Of a DNA stretch of 64,000 nucleotides, positions 28,148-37,085 are shown piece after piece. Both the position numbers and the translations under genes were made by a program. Each line of letters begins with the position of its first letter. Positions within the stretch are counted from its first letter, which is position 1. The DNA is from Algoriphagus machipongonensis (GTDB taxonomy: Bacteria; Bacteroidota; Bacteroidia; Cytophagales; Cyclobacteriaceae): the NCBI RefSeq assembly GCF_000166275.1, contig NZ_CM001023.1:434001-498000 (forward strand). The letters run 5' to 3'. The notes beneath the pieces were generated by a model, which saw only the letters and a list, made by a program, of their open reading frames with translations, made no database searches and was not told where the DNA came from.

Positions 28148-28558
28148 ATGAACAACACAAGATTCGCAACAGCTATTCATATATTAACCCTTCTCGCAGA
28201 TAGTGAAGAGGAATGGATGAGTTCGGATTGGATCGCAGGCAGTATCAATATCAATCCTGTGATGGTAAGGAAGGAAATTGGCGTTTTAACGAAAGCAGGA
28301 CTTGTGGAAAGTAGAAAAGGGAAAGTAGGAGGTAGTAAGCTAGCCAAGCGAAGTAGTGATATAAGACTAGATGAAATTTATCTTGCGGTGAAGAATTCAG
28401 ATGTGCTTGGAAAGAAAAATTTGAAACCTAATGTGCTATGTCCCATTGGTAAAAACATCAATCAAAAGCTGGGCAGTTTATTTTCAGAAATAGATAATTC
28501 TGTGATCGATGAGCTGCATGGTAAAACTTTAGAAAATTTCGTGAAAAAATTCAGCTGA
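28148..28558 (+). CDS. Rrf2-family transcriptional regulator (single-cysteine type)
   Basis: This is a 136-residue winged-helix repressor. The helix-turn-helix runs through MSSDWIAGSININPVMVRKEIGVLTKAGLVESRKGKVGG, with the typical wing residues GKVGGSKLA. Only one cysteine is present, Cys98 in NVLCPIG. The three-cysteine Fe-S cluster of IscR/NsrR-type members is absent, so sensing through thiol oxidation, as known for YwnA/HypR-like members, is more likely. A perfect palindrome lies just upstream, and a second site precedes the adjacent quinone-reductase gene, which suggests autoregulation and control of that gene in response to electrophiles or oxidants. Confidence 0.9.
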   Translation: MNNTRFATAIHILTLLADSEEEWMSSDWIAGSININPVMVRKEIGVLTKAGLVESRKGKVGGSKLAKRSSDIRLDEIYLAVKNSDVLGKKNLKPNVLCPIGKNINQKLGSLFSEIDNSVIDELHGKTLENFVKKFS

Positions 28559-28576
28559 TATTTTTTTGCATCAATA

Positions 28577-28595
28577 TGTAACAAAATCTATTACA
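28577..28595. promoter_or_regulatory. Second copy of the TGTAA-N9-TTACA operator
   Basis: TGTAA (28577-28581) and TTACA (28591-28595) are separated by 9 bases, the same core and spacing as the operator before the Rrf2 gene. The site lies between the Rrf2 and quinone-reductase genes, 16 bases before the latter's start codon, where binding would repress it. Confidence 0.7.
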
Positions 28596-28611
28596 AATTA
28601 AATTTAAGATT

Positions 28612-29448
28612 ATGAAAATTGGAATCACCGGAGCCACCGGACAACTAGGAACCTTAGTAGTAGAGGAATTGAAAAAAAGAACAAATGCGGCCAACCTGGT
28701 TGCTCTTGTTCGTACTCCAGAAAAAGTGGAGGGAATTGAAGCCAAGGCGTTTGATTACGAAAAACCTGAGAACTTGGTAGAAGCCTTGAAAGGAATAGAT
28801 AGTCTTTTGCTGATTTCTAGTAATGAGATTGGGAGAAGAGGCATACAGCATGAAAATGTAATTAAATCCGCCAAAGAAGCTGGCGTAAAGTGGATAGTTT
28901 ATACTAGTATTTTAAAAGCAGATACTACCTCTATCAATCTTGCTGGAGAGCATTTGATCACTGAGAATTTGCTGAAAGAATCAGGAATTCCTTTTACGAT
29001 TCTTAGAAATGGATGGTACACCGAAAATTATACTGCTTCGATTCCAGGAGCTGTACAAGCAGGTGCTTTTATAGGAAGTGCTGGATATGGTAGAATCTCT
29101 TCTGCCACACGACAGGATTTTGCCGAAGCTGCAGCTGTAGTATTAACAAGTGAAAACCAATCAGGTAAGGTGTACGAACTTTCAGGTGACGAATCTTATA
29201 CCTTAGGCGATTTGGCCGCTGAACTATCTAAGCAAACGGGGAAAGATATTCCTTACCAAGACCTTCCAGAACAAGAATACAGTAAGATTTTGAAATCCAT
29301 AGGATTACCGGAGGCCTTGGCAGATGGATTAGCGAGTTGGGATGTTTCTGCTTCCAAAGGAGATTTATATGACGAGAGAAACACACTTTCGGCGCTTATA
29401 GGAAGGAAAACCACTCCTTTGTCCACTGCAATAAAAGCAGTTCTGTAA
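28612..29448 (+). CDS. qorB: QorB/YtfG-like NAD(P)H:quinone oxidoreductase
   Basis: This is a cytosolic atypical short-chain dehydrogenase (NmrA-like) that reduces quinones with NADPH. The Rossmann start KIGITGATGQLGTLVVEELK holds the nucleotide-binding GxxGxxG. The sequence follows E. coli YtfG (QorB) closely along its length, for example LLLISSNEIGRRGIQHENVI, FTILRNGWYTENY, GKVYELSGDESYTL and ASKGDLYDE. Length 278 is normal. It lies 53 bases after the Rrf2 regulator and behind a copy of that regulator's probable operator, so it is likely induced by quinone or electrophile stress. A strong terminator follows. Confidence 0.92.
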   Translation: MKIGITGATGQLGTLVVEELKKRTNAANLVALVRTPEKVEGIEAKAFDYEKPENLVEALKGIDSLLLISSNEIGRRGIQHENVIKSAKEAGVKWIVYTSILKADTTSINLAGEHLITENLLKESGIPFTILRNGWYTENYTASIPGAVQAGAFIGSAGYGRISSATRQDFAEAAAVVLTSENQSGKVYELSGDESYTLGDLAAELSKQTGKDIPYQDLPEQEYSKILKSIGLPEALADGLASWDVSASKGDLYDERNTLSALIGRKTTPLSTAIKAVL

Positions 29449-29474
29449 CAAAATTTTATTAATGTTATAAAATG

Positions 29475-29504
29475 AAAAGCCGATCCCATGGGTCGGCTTT
29501 TATC
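29475..29504. terminator. Bidirectional hairpin terminator
   Basis: AAAAGCCGATCCC (29475-29487) pairs with GGGTCGGCTTTT (29490-29501), giving a GC-rich core with A and T runs on both sides. It separates the quinone-reductase gene from the convergent thioredoxin-like gene and should stop transcripts from both directions. Confidence 0.88.
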
Positions 29505-29536
29505 TTTATTATTTAATTTTTAATTTCTTCAAAAAG

Positions 29537-30643
29537 TTATCCGTTTACCTTCAAACTATCTAAGAATTCTCGGTCATTACCAATTATGACTTTTTCGATA
29601 ATTCCTTTTTCATCGATGAGAAAAAAGGTCGGAGTACTAGTCACTCCGTATATTTCCCCAAGCTTTTTCGCATTTGGGATGACAGCAAAAGGAGCTTTTA
29701 CCTCATCAAAATATTCAACTAGTTCTTGCTGCTCGTCAAAAGGAGCAATATAAAACGCTGCAATATCTTCTGAAAGCTGAAATTTTTCTTGATTGATGTG
29801 CATGATTGCTTCGTGGCAATAACTACAACCCACACTTGAAAAGTTGAGTAAAACTTTTTTTCCACGATAATCAGCCAAGTTCAAAGGCTTATTTTGGAGG
29901 TCCTTCTCAGTAAATAGGGGGGCTTTTTCACCTACCTTCAGCAAGTTTACATCTTTATTTTGCCCGTAAAAGGAGGAAGTGTAGTTTTCAGGAAACTCAT
30001 AAGAGAATTCAGATTTTGTCAGTTCAAAATTGTAATCTGAATACTCGTAAATTACCTTTTGAGATAATTCTCCATTATAGTAATTTCTCCTTTCCCATCG
30101 ATCCAATTGTTTGGAAGCAGGATTTAAAAAGATGTGTTGCTCTGTATAAACCGTATTTCCATCAATAACTGTATCGGTTTCTATTCTAAAATAGTTTTTT
30201 AGATTTTGCCCGTTTAGTAATGTATCCTTGACCAATTCCCAGTCCTTTTTTCTTAACAAAGTAATTGGTGAATACTCAATGTCATTGGTATGGTTGATGT
30301 AATTGATTACAACCTTAGGCTCATTTTTTTTAAATAGGACTACTTTTTCGTTTCTATGATTTACCGATTTAAGATCCTCATCGATATAGATCATATTGGA
30401 GTGTTTTTTATTTAAAATAAAATCATAGCCAAAGAAGCTGTCTTTATTTTTTCTGAAAATTGTGGACGCTTCAATGGTATCAATTTTCCCAACTGGATTT
30501 GGGTAGTAAGCATATTGCTTATAACTGATATAGTCTTGACTTAATAAGTCTAATTCGACTTGCTTCAATAAATCTCTAGGTATTTCAGTACAGTTAGAAA
30601 GCAAAAGAATAGCAATACATGTTAGGTAAGTATAAAGCTTCAT
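29537..30643 (-). CDS. Lipoprotein with C-terminal TlpA/thioredoxin-like domain
   Basis: This is a periplasmic or surface lipoprotein (lipobox LLSNC, Cys18). The N-terminal 230 residues form a beta-rich domain of unknown function. The C-terminal 130 residues form a TlpA/AhpC-TSA-like domain starting KVGEKAPLFTEKDLQNKPLNLADYRGKKVLLNF. The redox pair is Cys273-Ser-Tyr-Cys276, in GCSYCHEA instead of the usual WCxxC. The cis-proline motif is present in VTSTPTFFLID. A thiol-disulfide role in the envelope is likely. It stands alone, converging on the quinone-reductase gene. Confidence 0.85.
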   Translation of the reverse strand: MKLYTYLTCIAILLLSNCTEIPRDLLKQVELDLLSQDYISYKQYAYYPNPVGKIDTIEASTIFRKNKDSFFGYDFILNKKHSNMIYIDEDLKSVNHRNEKVVLFKKNEPKVVINYINHTNDIEYSPITLLRKKDWELVKDTLLNGQNLKNYFRIETDTVIDGNTVYTEQHIFLNPASKQLDRWERRNYYNGELSQKVIYEYSDYNFELTKSEFSYEFPENYTSSFYGQNKDVNLLKVGEKAPLFTEKDLQNKPLNLADYRGKKVLLNFSSVGCSYCHEAIMHINQEKFQLSEDIAAFYIAPFDEQQELVEYFDEVKAPFAVIPNAKKLGEIYGVTSTPTFFLIDEKGIIEKVIIGNDREFLDSLKVNG

Positions 30644-30920
30644 GCGATTTATTTTATCGAGTAAAAGAACAGTTTAAAATCCGTTATTGTAGGATTAGTC
30701 TTTTATGTTAGTCGATAAAGCATGGTTTTATATGACAGCCGACAAGTCACTATTGGCATTGACATTTTGAATGTCACAAGCGAGTTCAAGAAAAATCTGA
30801 ATCATATTTTGCAGGCTTTTTATCCCAAATTTTGGAAGCCTATTTTTTTAAATGATTGGGTAGTGGTGAGCAAAAAAACAAGGGGTACGCTCCAGTAACT
30901 TAAATGATGCTTTTTTATTT

Positions 30921-31439
30921 CTATTTAATATTACCCCTGGCTTTTTCTCTAACCCATTCAATATAGTCTGTTTGAGGTATTTTGGAAATTCCCAATTGAC
31001 GCATCATCATCACTAGTTGACCCCTATGATAAGTACCATGATTAAGTACTGTTTGAATTATTTCACGAGCAGGTATTGAAAACTTTTCATTTTTGTGTTC
31101 AAATTGAATTTCCTCTTCTAAATCTGCTTTGCTTGTAAAATCTTTGAAATCCTCTGAGGTAATATTCCATTCCCTAAAAAGATCTGAATTTGATCCAGAA
31201 AACTCATCTACTTTTTTGACATCCCAACCCTTATTATTAAGTCTTGAAAGCCAACCTGTTTCTGCAAACCAAATATGCAATACAGTCTTTCTTATGCTAG
31301 GAAAACTCCCGATTAATTCTTCAGAAAGTAATGCTTCATCTTGTTCTGATAAAGTGCTTATTAATCTTTTATTCGCCCATAAATTATACAAGGCATAGTC
31401 TAAATATCTTTGACGAATTTCTTCAGATTTCAAGGTCAT
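30921..31439 (-). CDS. DinB-family metal-binding four-helix protein
   Basis: This 172-residue cytosolic protein has the DinB/YfiT four-helix bundle pattern. The metal-binding histidine triad fits the His in TVLHIWFAE and the two in NHGTYHRGQ. It begins MTLKSEEIRQRYLDYALYNLWANKRL, as DinB proteins commonly do. Family members include thiol S-transferases (bacillithiol or mycothiol type), but many have no known substrate. It has no close partner; the serine acetyltransferase-like gene lies 182 bases upstream in the same direction. Confidence 0.85.
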   Translation of the reverse strand: MTLKSEEIRQRYLDYALYNLWANKRLISTLSEQDEALLSEELIGSFPSIRKTVLHIWFAETGWLSRLNNKGWDVKKVDEFSGSNSDLFREWNITSEDFKDFTSKADLEEEIQFEHKNEKFSIPAREIIQTVLNHGTYHRGQLVMMMRQLGISKIPQTDYIEWVREKARGNIK

Positions 31440-31621
31440 GGATGATACTATTTTTTGAAATATATAGGATTTTTTACCCTTTCACTTAATAAAGAGTGTG
31501 TTTTAGTACCCACAAAGTCCAGGATAAAAGTGTAAGATATTCATCCGAGCCCTAAATAGGACTAAGAATCAATAGTATATTCTATTAAAACAATTTGATT
31601 TATGAGAAAGATTAAAGATAC

Positions 31622-32233
31622 TTATACTAGGTTAGTTTCCTTTTCTAAATCCTTTATATTCAGAGGGTTTCCATAGACAACCTTATGATTAGGGATGTTT
31701 TTTGTTACAACCGTATTGGCTCCAATAATAGCATTTTTTCCAATCACATTCTCACCTATAATTTTTACACCAGCATAGCAAATCACATCATCATTAATGA
31801 TATTTCCTTTCGCAGTTTCGTTACGGTGACCAATGGTGCAATTTTGGTAAATTTTAAAACCCTTACCGATTTTATTCCTTGAACCTATCACGGTCCCGGT
31901 TCCATGAACAATATAGAATCCTTCACCTATTTGATTCGAGTAGTAAATTTCACAAGAACACAGATCTTTCATTAAAAAATGAATGGCATTGAGCGATTTG
32001 CTAGAACTATCTATGCTGTGAATAGTACTTCCAAAACGATATAAGAAAATGGCTAATTCATTTTGATTGTTAATGATTCTTTTAACCAAGTCTTCCATGG
32101 AAACATGATCAAAATGATAATTAACATCTTTCAAAGTTAGCTCTAATGCTTCATGAATAATTTCTGGCTCATAAAACAATAAATCTGGCTTGACAAAAAC
32201 TCTATTTCCTAGGTATTGTATAAATTCTTCCAT
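31622..32233 (-). CDS. Serine O-acetyltransferase-like hexapeptide acyltransferase
   Basis: This 203-residue protein has a helical N-terminal domain followed by a left-handed beta-helix of hexapeptide repeats (GEGFYIVHGTGTVIGSRNKIGKGFKIYQNCTIGH, which includes the catalytic His). The arrangement matches the CysE-type serine acetyltransferases, which make O-acetylserine from serine and acetyl-CoA, although the FYIVHGTG segment differs from the usual IDHGTG. It is shorter than E. coli CysE, as in many Bacteroidota. No cysteine synthase gene lies beside it, so a different acceptor is possible. Confidence 0.8.
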   Translation of the reverse strand: MEEFIQYLGNRVFVKPDLLFYEPEIIHEALELTLKDVNYHFDHVSMEDLVKRIINNQNELAIFLYRFGSTIHSIDSSSKSLNAIHFLMKDLCSCEIYYSNQIGEGFYIVHGTGTVIGSRNKIGKGFKIYQNCTIGHRNETAKGNIINDDVICYAGVKIIGENVIGKNAIIGANTVVTKNIPNHKVVYGNPLNIKDLEKETNLV

Positions 32234-32553
32234 GATTACTAATAGAAATGGTCAAAAAAAAATGTTTGTAAATGTTCCTCGGTCTATGGGTTTATGTCAA
32301 TCCGTAAAAAAAGTCCTTTAGGATTTAGAAAGTACAAAATTAAGAGTTTCGTCCAATTCAACATATGTTTTTTTTGATTTCTGTATCATTTTAAGAAAAA
32401 CTTGATAAGGAGTTAAACGGTCTCTATTAACCGTCTGGCAAAGACTAGAAGTTAATGATTTTCGGTTTAGAACTGACTCAAGCAATTCCGAGTGGATCCG
32501 GATACAGTCGAATCCGCCTTAACTTCAATTAGACATAGTCAGTAAAATTTTTA
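32234..32553. other. Intergenic stretch without a recognisable gene
   Basis: These 320 bases between two minus-strand genes hold no open frame of note and no strong hairpin. They presumably contain the promoter of the serine acetyltransferase-like gene. Confidence 0.35.
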
Positions 32554-33063
32554 CTAATTTGATAGAAATTCAGTCACCACAGAACTTTTTTCGGATTCCA
32601 TTTCACAAGTCCAACTATCGATCCACCATCTTCCATTTTCGAAATGAAGTTGTACGCTATTAAGTCCTCTAATATTAGATTCCGTTTCGGGGTCTGTACG
32701 TATTTCAAAAGCACTCCAAACTTGTGCAATATTTCCATATTTGCTGACTATTCTTTTAAGTTCCTTTTCATAAAAATTCTCTTTCGGTGATAATCCGATT
32801 GGGATATATTCCGCTTCTAGAGTACGGGATTCCGCTTTTCCGTTTTCGTCCAGTCTTGTGATTACAGCATTTTCTGAATGAATATATTTATCTCTTTCAA
32901 ATTCCCAAGGCTCACTACTTGACCCTGAAACGACATCGTAATATGCATTTATAATTGCATCTATTGATTTCACATCCTTCGCATATTTTTCTTCATTCGT
33001 TTGTGCGAAAATTGAATTGAAAGCAAAAACTAAACTTAATGAAGTCAGAATTCTTTTGTTCAT
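32554..33063 (-). CDS. Secreted NTF2/SnoaL-like protein
   Basis: This is a small exported protein of 169 residues whose signal peptide MNKRILTSLSLVFAFNSIFA ends before QTNEE. It follows the NTF2-like alpha+beta cone pattern: an N-terminal helix (KSIDAIINAYYDVVSGSSS) and late strands SVQLHFENGRWWIDSWTCEME, with a helix YEKELKRIVSKYGNIAQVWS between. A TTG at 33078 is a possible but less likely start. No active-site residues are apparent. It is monocistronic. A role in binding a small ligand is possible, but nothing in the context defines it. Confidence 0.7.
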   Translation of the reverse strand: MNKRILTSLSLVFAFNSIFAQTNEEKYAKDVKSIDAIINAYYDVVSGSSSEPWEFERDKYIHSENAVITRLDENGKAESRTLEAEYIPIGLSPKENFYEKELKRIVSKYGNIAQVWSAFEIRTDPETESNIRGLNSVQLHFENGRWWIDSWTCEMESEKSSVVTEFLSN

Positions 33064-33242
33064 ATCGGTTGGGTTCAATTTTTTGAAAATGGTTTGTGTA
33101 AACCTAAGTGCTGTCTGTGGCTTGTGTTTATATCACATGTATCCATTGTAGATTTGGGAGTTGATGAAACAAATTAAAAATATTGTCGATCCTTTCTAGT
33201 GATCTCTAACTATTTTAATTAGAGGCAGATATTTAAGTTTTT

Positions 33243-33281
33243 GTAAAAAAAATCCCTCAGAGCAATCGCTCTGAGGGATTT
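33243..33281 (-). terminator. Strong terminator of the propeller-amidohydrolase gene
   Basis: Perfect arms AATCCCTCAGAGC (33251-33263) and GCTCTGAGGGATT (33268-33280) enclose a 4-base loop. Read on the minus strand, the stem is followed by a run of Ts. It sits 21 bases after the stop codon of the minus-strand gene. Confidence 0.92.
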
Positions 33282-33301
33282 CTATTTGATTAAAGTAAAT
33301 C

Positions 33302-36300
33302 TTACTTCAAACTGGTATTCGGTATCGGAGCAACCTTGGTCCAAGGAGTGACATCCATTTTTCTCGGGGTAGGATAGACTTCATCCAAGGTGTTGCCATC
33401 GTAAATTCTTCCGTTTTTCACCACATGGGTAATGGTATTGGTGTTTCGGATATTCTCCAAAGGATTGCTGTCCATAATCACCAAGTCGGCTAGTTTGCCC
33501 ACTTCGATACTTCCCAATTCCTTATCCAATCCCAAAGCTTCGGCACCGGAAATTGTCGCTACTTTCAAAGCGTCATGGGCTTCCATTCCGCCGCTTGCCA
33601 CAGACCAAAGTTCCCAGTGATAACCTAATCCCTGCAGCTGTCCATGCGAACCTACTCCTGCCAAGCCACCTTGCTCAAAAATTGACTTGATACCTTCTGC
33701 ATGCTTCATAAATACATGATCTTCCGGAGCAAACCAACCCCCCAAGCTACCGGCTCTTCTTCTGGCTTTGGCATTGAGTTCCTCGTAAGGCGTGAACCGA
33801 TTCAGCTTTGGATCATGCAGTGGGCTTTCGGTCGTATAGTAATAATTCTCTGCCCAAGGTCCACCATAAGCTACCAAAAGGGTAGGAGTAACAGCCATTT
33901 TACTTTCTGCAATGGTTTTGGTTACATCCTGATACAATGGATGGATCGGAATGGAATGTTCATGTCCTGGATAACCATCGATCAACTGGGTCATATTCAG
34001 TTTGAAGTCCAAACCTCCTTCTGTAGTGGGCATCAATTCTTGTTCTTTGGCAGCCATAATCACCCATTGTCTATGCTGTCTGTTACCCACCAAGTACATT
34101 TTGATATACTGGGTATTGTAATACTTGCTGTATTGCTTCAGTACATTTTTGGTTTGATCCAGAGATTTCAGATTGTACATCCAATAACCAACACCTGGAC
34201 CAGTGCTGTATACTCTTGGGCCTGGTACCATGCCGGCATCCACCATATCACCATAGGTCAATACATCGGTAGTAGCGGTTTGAGGATCTCGGGTGGTGGT
34301 GACTCCATAAGCTAAGTTGGCCGCATAAATCCAAACTGTGTTTTTATGCAATCCCCAGGTAGGCCACATATGTGCATGGGTATCAATAAAACCCGGAGTA
34401 ATAGTTTTGCCAGACATATCCATGACTTGAGCTTTGCCAGCATCTAAAGTGCCGGAGGCGCCAACAGCTTTGATCCGATTATTTTCGATCAGAATATCCC
34501 CATTTTCAATGACCTCATCTCCTTTCATTGATACAATTCTGGCATTTGATAGGAGTACAGAGCCTTGTGGGATGTCTTTGGTATAGTAAACAGAAACTTG
34601 ATTTTCTATGGGTTTATAAGTTTCCTTTGCCTTTTTATCAGCTTTATAAATACTATCTGCTTTTGCTTTTTCCTTGTCGTTTTTCAGTATCTCTGCCAAG
34701 GCCTCTTTTTTGGCTTTGGCTACTGAATCAGCTGCTTTTACAGCTTCAGGTCCTAACGCTTTTAAAGCAGCAACGGAGTCTGCAGCAGCCATCATTTCTG
34801 CTTTTTTAGCTGCTTTTACTGAATCTTCTACAGTGACAGCTCTGTCGATATCATATACCCAATGACCATTTCCCAAAGACCAATGCACTTTCTTGCCATC
34901 TGCTTCCCAAGCTGGCCATTCTCCGCCGATTTCAGTTAACTGACGTGAAGGGAAATTGCTTGATTCTGGGTTGCCTACATTGATACTTGGTGTCTTACCA
35001 ACTTTAGGGATTTGGACTACATAAATGTTGTTATTCACTTGTGCAACAGCCAAATCACCTTCTGGAGCCATCAATATAGTACTAGCACTACTTGGTCTCA
35101 TCTGTGGTTCCTGTGCACTTGCTCCTTCTGGAAGCATGCAGTAATTCACCGCATCTGCATTTGACATTGGCAAACCCATTACATATCGAATGTCAGTTGC
35201 TTCTTCTGGGTTTGTTGTGTGATCGTGGCTATCATGAGATTCTGCCACCGATCCAAAAGGAGTAATCCCTGTGATTTTAGCATATTCCTTTTCATCAGTT
35301 CCATCCCATCTAACACTTAGCAATGTTCCTCCAGGACCATTTAAAAATACCCTAGAAGTGTCTTTGGTAAAATGAACATTTCCATGATTTCCTGCTTCCA
35401 TGATTTTTCTAAACTCCCCACCATTTGCCGGTATCCAAACCAATTCTGCTTCAGAACCATTAATGCCTGGCCCCTCTGCATCTTTCATTACTTGGTTAGA
35501 AGCTTTAAAAACAGCAATTCTATTATTGGGTCCCCATGCGGGCTGCATATACAGTGCTTTCTCACTACTTAATTTTGTCACAGTATTGGTATTGCCTAGA
35601 GAGGCTTTGAACAATTGACCACCCTCTGATTCATCCCAGCCAACAAAAGCCAGTTGAGATCCATCAGGACTCCAAGTAGGCATAGCCTCTGTAAAATCAT
35701 TGTCAGTAACTCTCCTTGGCTCCCCTTCTGGATAATCCATTACATAAAGTCTGTTCAATGCAGTGAATGCTAATTTCTTACCGTCCGGAGAAGGAGCCGC
35801 ATCTCGAATCTGTGTAGCTCGAGCAGCTGTGGTATCTTTGATTTCATAATTAAAATATAACCGAGGTCCCATGGCCAGATTTACGTCTACCTCGAAAGGA
35901 ATCTCGGTAGGCGTTCCTCCATCTACCGCAATTTTCCAGATTTTACCACCATAGGAAGTGATCACATTTTTGCTATCTGGGGTGAAAGCCATGGCTGGTA
36001 ATACTCCTTGAGGAGCAATGGACTCCTGTTCATCTCTTTGCACTGGATAGGCAAGCCACTTCTCTTCCCCGCTTTCTATATTTCTTAAAACGAGACCGGT
36101 TTTTTCTTCCCATCTGCTGCCATATACCATCCATTTTCCATCGTCGCTGAGCGTTGGGGTAAATGCCGAGCCATATCTTGAGGTGATCGTATTCAGTTCT
36201 CCTTTATCAAAATCGTAAGTTCCAATCTGGTATTGTGGAAGCAAGGCATTGTAATTCCATGAACCAGATCTTTGTGAGAAATAGACCTTTTTGCCATCTG

Positions 36301-36931
36301 GGCTTACAAATGGATCAATGGTTTTGATGCTACCCGGATTTTCATTGAGTTGGATTCCTCCACCACCATCTTTATGGTACATCCATAGTTTGGTAATTCT
36401 TCTACCTTTTGCTACGACAATGTATTCACTGTCGGGAGTCCAATCTGCTCCGGGAACGTCCCCATTTTTATCTTTTGTGATCTGGACTGTGTCTTTTTTG
36501 TCCATATCTATGTACCAAAGGTTGTCACTACCGGCACGATCAGAAGTGAATAAGATCTTTGTGCCATCGGGAGAATACCTTGGGTGCGTTTCATAAGCCA
36601 TCCCAGTGGTGATTGGGCTCGCTTTACCTCCTTCAATTGGAATGGTATAGATATCTCCTAATAAATCAAAGGCCAGTGATTTTCCATCTGGACTGACATC
36701 TACACTCATCCAAGTTCCCTGTGAGGTGTTGAATTTTATTTCTCTTTCAGGCTTTAAAGGGAGATCTTTGAATTTTGGAGAAACAATAGAGTCTTTCTTG
36801 GTGGAGTCAGCTAGGTGATAAGCTTTTTCATCCAAAGGAAGGAGCTCTTTTTCTTGCATTGGAACCATTGCAGCAAAACTGAAACTAGCTCCCAATGCAA
36901 GCAAAACTGCTGGTTGGATAAGTTTTTTCAT
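33302..36931 (-). CDS. Periplasmic TolB-type propeller fused to an amidohydrolase
   Basis: This is an exported 1209-residue fusion. The N-terminal two thirds carry WD40/PD40 (TolB-like) repeats with the repeating core SPDGKKLAF, for example MSVDVSPDGKSLAF and THPRYSPDGTKILFTSD. An Ala/Lys-rich helical linker (about residues 695-775, AAKKAEMMAAADSVAALKAL) joins it to a C-terminal amidohydrolase domain. There, the metal-binding HxH is in GFIDTHAHMWPTWG, with later histidines in EHSIPIHPLYQD and GVGSHGQLQG, and a C-terminal GSIEVGKLADLVIMD. The architecture is known in Bacteroidota as a large amidohydrolase/PD40 protein, perhaps a peptide or cyclic-amide hydrolase. The gene stands alone with its own terminator. 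Confidence 0.9.
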   Translation of the reverse strand: MKKLIQPAVLLALGASFSFAAMVPMQEKELLPLDEKAYHLADSTKKDSIVSPKFKDLPLKPEREIKFNTSQGTWMSVDVSPDGKSLAFDLLGDIYTIPIEGGKASPITTGMAYETHPRYSPDGTKILFTSDRAGSDNLWYIDMDKKDTVQITKDKNGDVPGADWTPDSEYIVVAKGRRITKLWMYHKDGGGGIQLNENPGSIKTIDPFVSPDGKKVYFSQRSGSWNYNALLPQYQIGTYDFDKGELNTITSRYGSAFTPTLSDDGKWMVYGSRWEEKTGLVLRNIESGEEKWLAYPVQRDEQESIAPQGVLPAMAFTPDSKNVITSYGGKIWKIAVDGGTPTEIPFEVDVNLAMGPRLYFNYEIKDTTAARATQIRDAAPSPDGKKLAFTALNRLYVMDYPEGEPRRVTDNDFTEAMPTWSPDGSQLAFVGWDESEGGQLFKASLGNTNTVTKLSSEKALYMQPAWGPNNRIAVFKASNQVMKDAEGPGINGSEAELVWIPANGGEFRKIMEAGNHGNVHFTKDTSRVFLNGPGGTLLSVRWDGTDEKEYAKITGITPFGSVAESHDSHDHTTNPEEATDIRYVMGLPMSNADAVNYCMLPEGASAQEPQMRPSSASTILMAPEGDLAVAQVNNNIYVVQIPKVGKTPSINVGNPESSNFPSRQLTEIGGEWPAWEADGKKVHWSLGNGHWVYDIDRAVTVEDSVKAAKKAEMMAAADSVAALKALGPEAVKAADSVAKAKKEALAEILKNDKEKAKADSIYKADKKAKETYKPIENQVSVYYTKDIPQGSVLLSNARIVSMKGDEVIENGDILIENNRIKAVGASGTLDAGKAQVMDMSGKTITPGFIDTHAHMWPTWGLHKNTVWIYAANLAYGVTTTRDPQTATTDVLTYGDMVDAGMVPGPRVYSTGPGVGYWMYNLKSLDQTKNVLKQYSKYYNTQYIKMYLVGNRQHRQWVIMAAKEQELMPTTEGGLDFKLNMTQLIDGYPGHEHSIPIHPLYQDVTKTIAESKMAVTPTLLVAYGGPWAENYYYTTESPLHDPKLNRFTPYEELNAKARRRAGSLGGWFAPEDHVFMKHAEGIKSIFEQGGLAGVGSHGQLQGLGYHWELWSVASGGMEAHDALKVATISGAEALGLDKELGSIEVGKLADLVIMDSNPLENIRNTNTITHVVKNGRIYDGNTLDEVYPTPRKMDVTPWTKVAPIPNTSLK

Positions 36932-37085
36932 ACGACTTTATTATTGGGTAAATAAACTACGTTAAATTTTCCTTTTACAGAATAAAAATGCTGTTCAAAG
37001 CTTAAAATAGATCGATTTCGACCATTTTTTTAGGAAAAAATACAGGTTACTTTAAAAAAATAAGGTTGGTGATAGGCTTGTTAAA

